Positions 59,586-64,000 of a DNA stretch of 64,000 bases are shown one piece after another (within the stretch, counting starts at the first letter, position 1; the number at the start of each line of letters is the position of its first letter). The notes beneath the pieces are model-generated. The model made no database searches. It was not told the origin of the DNA and saw only the letters and a list, made by a program, of their open reading frames with translations. Position numbers and translations under genes: made by a program. Origin of the DNA: Bradyrhizobium hereditatis (GTDB taxonomy: Bacteria > Pseudomonadota > Alphaproteobacteria > Rhizobiales > Xanthobacteraceae); assembly GCF_020329435.1 (NCBI RefSeq), contig NZ_JAGKJK010000007.1, positions 1 to 64,000 of the forward strand, read 5' to 3'.

Positions 59586-62504
59586 GTGGCAAAGAGAAAT
59601 CGAGACGACTTTACCGATAGAACGAAGTTGCAGATCGCGAAGCGCGCGGGGTGGCTGTGCTCGTTTCCGACGTGTCGCACGCCAACGGTTGGAGCGACGT
59701 CTGACGGCGAAGGCGAAATCAACATAGGCACGGCAGCCCACATATGCGCGGCCGCTCCTGGCGGCCCGCGCTACGATGCGACCATGACGCCCGAGGAGCG
59801 CTCTTCAGCAAAGAACGGCATCTGGATGTGCCGCGACCATGGTAAGGCGATCGATTCCACCGATGCCCAATTCACCGTCGAGCGGCTGCGCGAGTGGAAG
59901 AGGCAAGCGGAAAACGAGTCTTGGCGGCGCGTGCTGCGCAATGAGGCGGCGACCGGGCAAGCGGATGCTACCGACCCGCGATTGGCGCAGCGCCTTCGCG
60001 CGGCCGCCGAAGCGGACCTCAGGGTTTTTCGGCAGACCGCGAAATGGCCCGTCACCTCGGTCGCACTCACACTTAAAGTGGATGACTTCGACGAGCCAGT
60101 GACAACAAGCTCGCTTGCAGGCGCGGTCACGTCGCTGGATGATCTGATCCTTGTCGCACCGCCCGGCATGGGAAAGACCACGACGCTCTTCCAGATCGCC
60201 GAAGGCGTACTGGCCGATGGCAAGGGGACGCCGCTCATTGTGCCGCTCGGCGATTGGGCAACGGAAGGCGCGACGGTTCTCGACTCTATTCTCAAGCGTC
60301 CAGCGTTCCGTGGAATCTCGGAAGACGACTTCCGCAAGGCCGCCGCGCAGCCTGGCATTGTGCTACTTCTCGACGGATGGAACGAACTGGACATGCGAGC
60401 GCGGTCCCGCGCGCGCGTGCAGGTCGTGGCTCTAAAGGCGGAATTGCCCGAACTCGGCCTCATCGTCTCCACGCGCCGGCAAGCACTCGACGTTCCTTTC
60501 GGGGGAACCCGCGTCGACCTTCTGCCCCTCAACGAAGGGCAGCAGATGCAGATCGCCGTCGCGATGCGCGGCGACGCAGGTGCGAAGATCGTCGATCAGG
60601 CATGGCGCACGGCCGGCGTGCGTGAGCTCGTGACCATCCCGCTCTATCTGACCGCCCTGCTCTCCCTTCCCGAGAACGCACCATTCCCGACGACCAAGGA
60701 GGAAGTACTGCGGCACTTTGTGGCCGTGCACGAGAAGGAGGCGAGCCACGCGGAGGCGCTTTACGTCGTCGCGCAAGGATTTCAGCAGGATTACCTCGAC
60801 GGTCTCGCCGTCTTCGCTACCCGAGCGGCAAACACAGCAATCGCCGACACCAACGCCCGGCAATCGATCTTCGACACAGAAAACCTGCTGGCTGACAACA
60901 GACAGATCACGATCAAGCCGCAGCCCGACGCAGTGCTCAATGTGCTCGTCAGCAACCACCTGCTGATGCGCGCAGGCGACACACTGGGATATGCATTCCA
61001 GCACCAGCAGTTTCAGGAGTGGTACGCCTCTCATTCGGTCGAGCGCCGGATCATCGCCGAGGTCGACGATCCCAAACAGCGCGAGACGTTGAAGGCGGAA
61101 GTCTTCAATCTCCCAGCATGGGAGGAACCCATCCTCTTTGCAGTCGAGCGGCTGGCGCGCGGCGATGTGCACCAACGCACCGCGTGTGGCAAGGCGATCG
61201 TCGCCGCGTTCGAAGTCGATCCGATCCTAGCCGCCGAGATGATCTTCCGCTCCACGGAAGAAGTATGGTCGCAGATCGCCGCGACCATTCAGGGACTGGT
61301 GGCGCGGTGGCACGCCCCCGGTAAAGTTGATCGCGCCGTCAGATTCATGATCACGTCCGGCCGCTCCGAATTCCTCGATGCAGTGTGGCCGCTCATTACT
61401 GATGAAAACGATCAGATCAGCCTGAAGGCGTTACGCAACTGCAGGCGTTTTAGACCGTCGGTCCTTGGAAGTGACGCAGAGAAGAAGATCAAGGCTTTGT
61501 CCCCGCACCTCCGGACAGTGCTGCTGAGCGAAATGGCCTCGCGCAGCGGCATGGATGGCCTCGATCTCGCAAGCGCCATTGCGAAGAACGATCCGGATCC
61601 TGAAGTGCAGGCATCCGTCGTCGACGCGCTAACGTTCCGGCGCGCGGACCGGCATGTGGCGGAAGTGCTGCAGAATGCCGGCGAAACGACCTTCGATTTG
61701 ATTGTCCGCAGGGACCTCGTCGACGACGTGGACGACGACCAGGTCAAGAAAGGCGTCGCGGCAGCGCGCATGCGGCAGGCGGCGGAAAAAACATCGGCTT
61801 ATGATCGCCTGCGCGTGATCGTGTACGCGCAAGGAGGCGAGGACCGAAGCGCTGAGCTGACCGACATCATCAGCACGATGGAGATCGAACAGCGGCAGGA
61901 TGCCGGGGTGCAATTGATCTATGAAGCGCGCAAACGTTATTCGGACGCGATCACGCAAGGCCTGCTGGCGCGTGTACGTGCAGGCCGCGCGCTGTTTTAC
62001 GGCGCGGACGACATTCTGGCATCCGCCGGATTCGCTCTGGAAGAGGAAGCGCTTCTGGAAATCGCGCTTTCCGATCCCGGCCGCCACGATGATCGCGCAG
62101 AAGCCGCCGCGTCGGTGCTGGGCCCGATCGCCGTGGGCCGCATGGTTGATGCGTTCCTCGACGCAGGAGCGCGGCTGCGCGTCGATGGAAGATTCGACCA
62201 AACCGCGAGCGAGATATACAACGGACTACAGACTCGAATCGCGCACGTGCAGGGCGCGAGTCTCGTCGCCGCTGTGCTTGCGCGCTCGGTGCAGGCGGAC
62301 AACGGGCGGATGGCGCGCTTAGCCGAACTTCTCTCGCGACATCCCGATGGCGACACAGATCGCGGCAGACCCTTCGATCCGGCCTCGCTCGCGGCCGTTG
62401 AAGCCCTCGTCGAAGACTGGGGCAGCCGGATGCTGGCCTCTGCGGACGCGCAGCGCTGGCATAAGGCCAGCATCGCTACGCTGCCAGCCATGCTCCCTCC
62501 GTAG
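59586..62504 (+). CDS. HNH nuclease-NACHT/STAND ATPase, N-terminal part (candidate anti-phage NLR-like protein)
   Basis: A 972-residue frame. Residues 15-110 form an HNH-type nuclease domain: C25 and C30 (LCSFPTC), H52 (TAAHICAAAPGGPRYD), N77, and C82/H85 (NGIWMCRDHGKAID), giving a zinc site plus H-N-H. A NACHT-like ATPase follows: Walker A APPGMGKTT (191-199), Walker B VLLLDGWNELD (259-269) and sensor-like GLIVSTRRQ (291-299). From about 450 onwards it is helical, repeat-like sequence suited to sensing. GTG at 59586 is the start (MAKRNRDDFTDRT). NACHT proteins with N-terminal effector nucleases in bacteria act in phage defence. The frame ends at 62504 where the homologous protein seems to continue in another frame. 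Confidence 0.82.
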   Translation: MAKRNRDDFTDRTKLQIAKRAGWLCSFPTCRTPTVGATSDGEGEINIGTAAHICAAAPGGPRYDATMTPEERSSAKNGIWMCRDHGKAIDSTDAQFTVERLREWKRQAENESWRRVLRNEAATGQADATDPRLAQRLRAAAEADLRVFRQTAKWPVTSVALTLKVDDFDEPVTTSSLAGAVTSLDDLILVAPPGMGKTTTLFQIAEGVLADGKGTPLIVPLGDWATEGATVLDSILKRPAFRGISEDDFRKAAAQPGIVLLLDGWNELDMRARSRARVQVVALKAELPELGLIVSTRRQALDVPFGGTRVDLLPLNEGQQMQIAVAMRGDAGAKIVDQAWRTAGVRELVTIPLYLTALLSLPENAPFPTTKEEVLRHFVAVHEKEASHAEALYVVAQGFQQDYLDGLAVFATRAANTAIADTNARQSIFDTENLLADNRQITIKPQPDAVLNVLVSNHLLMRAGDTLGYAFQHQQFQEWYASHSVERRIIAEVDDPKQRETLKAEVFNLPAWEEPILFAVERLARGDVHQRTACGKAIVAAFEVDPILAAEMIFRSTEEVWSQIAATIQGLVARWHAPGKVDRAVRFMITSGRSEFLDAVWPLITDENDQISLKALRNCRRFRPSVLGSDAEKKIKALSPHLRTVLLSEMASRSGMDGLDLASAIAKNDPDPEVQASVVDALTFRRADRHVAEVLQNAGETTFDLIVRRDLVDDVDDDQVKKGVAAARMRQAAEKTSAYDRLRVIVYAQGGEDRSAELTDIISTMEIEQRQDAGVQLIYEARKRYSDAITQGLLARVRAGRALFYGADDILASAGFALEEEALLEIALSDPGRHDDRAEAAASVLGPIAVGRMVDAFLDAGARLRVDGRFDQTASEIYNGLQTRIAHVQGASLVAAVLARSVQADNGRMARLAELLSRHPDGDTDRGRPFDPASLAAVEALVEDWGSRMLASADAQRWHKASIATLPAMLPP

Positions 62505-62509
62505 GCCTG

Positions 62510-63943
62510 TTGCCCATCTTGAAACGGCTACTGGACGATAATCTGCGGCGTTACCGGGCGTTCCGCGAGGAGGCAAAAGCTGCTGGCTGGCGGCAAGGCG
62601 AGGCCTCGAATGAAGCTCACCAGCCCATGACGCACGAGTACCAGCGTGCATTCCTGGCAATCAAAGCGCCGGAAACGGCCGCCATGATGCAGGAATACCT
62701 ACAAGACGAGCACTTCGGCGAACTTGCCGCGCAGGTGCTCGCTGACCAATGGCGCACTGCAAACGAGCTGCCGAAAGATAAGCGCTTTCCGTTCGGCGTG
62801 GACTTCTCGGGCGTGGAGGAAAAGCGCGCGGCGCGCGCCGTCGATCCTGACGCAACGTCGGCGGAGGCGGAAGCGATCTTCGCGGCTATTGAGTCCCTCA
62901 TTGCGGATGGCGCGACCGACGAGCAGAAAAAGCTCGCCGTCGCTCTCGGCATTGTGGCGTCACGGCTCCCGCACGGGCAGCGTGATAGCACGATCCAGAA
63001 GCTCATTGCCCTCGCACCGAGGCGCACACGTTCTGATCTGCTCCTGGGCCTCGTCCTCTCGGGGGAGGAGATCGACACCAAAATTGTCGGCGACGGGATC
63101 TCCGAAGTCCTCGAGGCAGCAAAAACCAAGCCATGGATATTGACGCAGAGCGATGGTGATGAATTGAAAAGTTGGCTGCGCCTACTGCCGTTCGTAAATC
63201 AACCGACCGAGGCGTTAGCCTTCGTACGTGACATGCCGCCCGCGCAGCGCGAGCCGCGCTTCTTGGAGGGGATGGTCGGAGCTCTTGCCGATGCTCCTTC
63301 GGGCGAATCTGAAGAGGTCTTATTCAAGCTCGCCGAGGAAGACCCGCGCTTCTATTTGAACGACCGGTGGCGCACGGCAGTCCTGCGGTTCGGCACACCA
63401 TCTTCAGCACGTCGAATCGTTGACCTGACCGCCAGCGGGGCTTTCGACCGGACGGGAAATCACTGGCATTTGGCGGGAGAACTCGGCAGCCTGATCGAGG
63501 CACATCCGGATCTACGCGCCCATTTGTATAGCCTATTGAAAGGCGGCCCAACTACGCCCGGACTTGCCATGCTGGCCCGGGCAGTCGCAGAGGCTCCCGA
63601 CGAGGACGGCTTGCTGTTACTCATAAAATTCGAACAGGAACAGAAACGGACCTTTGTGACGTGGCAAACCATTGACCGGCTCGTCACACAGCATGTGCCG
63701 TCTAGCGATTGGGCAGGTGCATACGACGTTGTTCCGGTTCCTGCCGGCAGCTTGCGCCAAAAGCTGCTGGCACTGACAACAGACGGCGGTCACGCTGACG
63801 CCGCTGCGCGGTGGCTGCGTCAGATTGACTGGATTAGGGATGAACACGGAATGCCGGAAGCAGAGCCGCGTCACCCCGATCTGCCGTCCGGCAAGTCATG
63901 GCCAATTATGCAGCCAGACCCGGACGCTACAGCGGAAGGTTAG
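62510..63943 (+). CDS. C-terminal continuation of the HNH-NACHT protein, displaced by a one-base shift
   Basis: A 477-residue helical, repeat-rich frame with no start signal of its own: TTG at 62510, no ribosome site, and the frame is open upstream across the stop at 62502-62504. Reading ...LPAMLPP, then one missing base, then VGLLPILKRLLDDNLRRY gives a smooth junction. I recognise the segment (HEYQRAFLAIKAPETAAMM; DFSGVEEKRAARAVDPDA; final EAEPRHPDLPSGKSWPIM) as the usual C-terminus of long alphaproteobacterial NACHT proteins. Together with the upstream frame it makes a protein of about 1450 residues. Whether this is a real mutation, programmed shift or sequencing error is undecided. The last 57 bases of the window hold nothing. 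Confidence 0.72.
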   Translation: MPILKRLLDDNLRRYRAFREEAKAAGWRQGEASNEAHQPMTHEYQRAFLAIKAPETAAMMQEYLQDEHFGELAAQVLADQWRTANELPKDKRFPFGVDFSGVEEKRAARAVDPDATSAEAEAIFAAIESLIADGATDEQKKLAVALGIVASRLPHGQRDSTIQKLIALAPRRTRSDLLLGLVLSGEEIDTKIVGDGISEVLEAAKTKPWILTQSDGDELKSWLRLLPFVNQPTEALAFVRDMPPAQREPRFLEGMVGALADAPSGESEEVLFKLAEEDPRFYLNDRWRTAVLRFGTPSSARRIVDLTASGAFDRTGNHWHLAGELGSLIEAHPDLRAHLYSLLKGGPTTPGLAMLARAVAEAPDEDGLLLLIKFEQEQKRTFVTWQTIDRLVTQHVPSSDWAGAYDVVPVPAGSLRQKLLALTTDGGHADAAARWLRQIDWIRDEHGMPEAEPRHPDLPSGKSWPIMQPDPDATAEG

Positions 63944-64000
63944 CTCCGCTGCGTCGAAGGCCAGCGATGTCCGTTGTTGACCCGGCCATGCGGGAAGATC

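Overview
This 64 kb window is high-GC, densely coded chromosomal DNA from an alphaproteobacterium. The gene types, the alternating-strand layout and several dispersed palindromic repeats (attcgcgag...gaagcaatcc type, agcatga...tcatgctcaaac type) point to the Bradyrhizobium/Rhodopseudomonas group (Nitrobacteraceae). That placement is inferred from recognised families, not from a search. I found no tRNA, rRNA or CRISPR array.

Layout. 1-7.0 kb: the start of an IS110-family transposase with a structured upstream end, then a secreted M20 amidohydrolase, a VOC protein, HtpX protease (with a well-matched general-stress promoter upstream), a LysR regulator, a Tat-exported cytokinin-dehydrogenase-like FAD oxidase, and a repeat-filled gap. 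7.0-18.5 kb: a fatty-acid/acyl-CoA catabolic block with three enoyl-CoA hydratases, two SDRs, an acyl-CoA dehydrogenase, two acyl-CoA ligases, and a phosphotransferase + DUF6285 pair. The pair suggests catabolism of 4-hydroxyacyl-CoAs by the phosphorylation route known from ACAD10/11 and the levulinate (lva) pathway. 18.7-25.9 kb: an LpxH-like metallophosphoesterase, threonine dehydratase, a secreted caspase-like protein, an AI-2E-family transporter, a membrane metallophosphoesterase and a DUF1269 protein. 26.4-31.6 kb: glutaminase, a DHA2-type MFS pump, a small Arg-rich exported protein, HdeD and an exported amidohydrolase, with an acid-stress flavour.

31.7-41.0 kb: two proteins I cannot name, a diacylglycerol-kinase-like enzyme, an MFS gene broken by one extra G, a dipeptide epimerase, an MlaE-MlaF-MlaD lipid transporter, and a decayed toxin-antitoxin locus (intact antitoxin, only the tail of its PIN toxin). 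41.2-50 kb: a 1786-residue membrane-anchored hendecad-repeat protein that looks like the Rhizobiales growth-pole-ring protein (GPR/RgsE), divergent from an Hpt phosphotransfer protein across a gap with a perfect CtrA-type box. Next come a vertebrate-type [2Fe-2S] ferredoxin, a multiply frameshifted hydrolase remnant, a thioesterase and a thioredoxin-reductase-like ferredoxin-NADP reductase. 50-59 kb: DUF2147, a large SGNH hydrolase, an MprF-like flippase-domain protein, a DUF892 stress ferritin-like protein, an MHYT-PAS-GGDEF-EAL c-di-GMP enzyme, two small membrane proteins and a YdcF protein.

59.6-63.9 kb: the most defence-like locus, an HNH nuclease domain fused to a NACHT-type STAND ATPase with a long helical C-terminal region. 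It is split into two reading frames by an apparent one-base shift. Together the two frames encode about 1450 residues and are best read as one anti-phage NLR-like protein, either disrupted or mis-sequenced.
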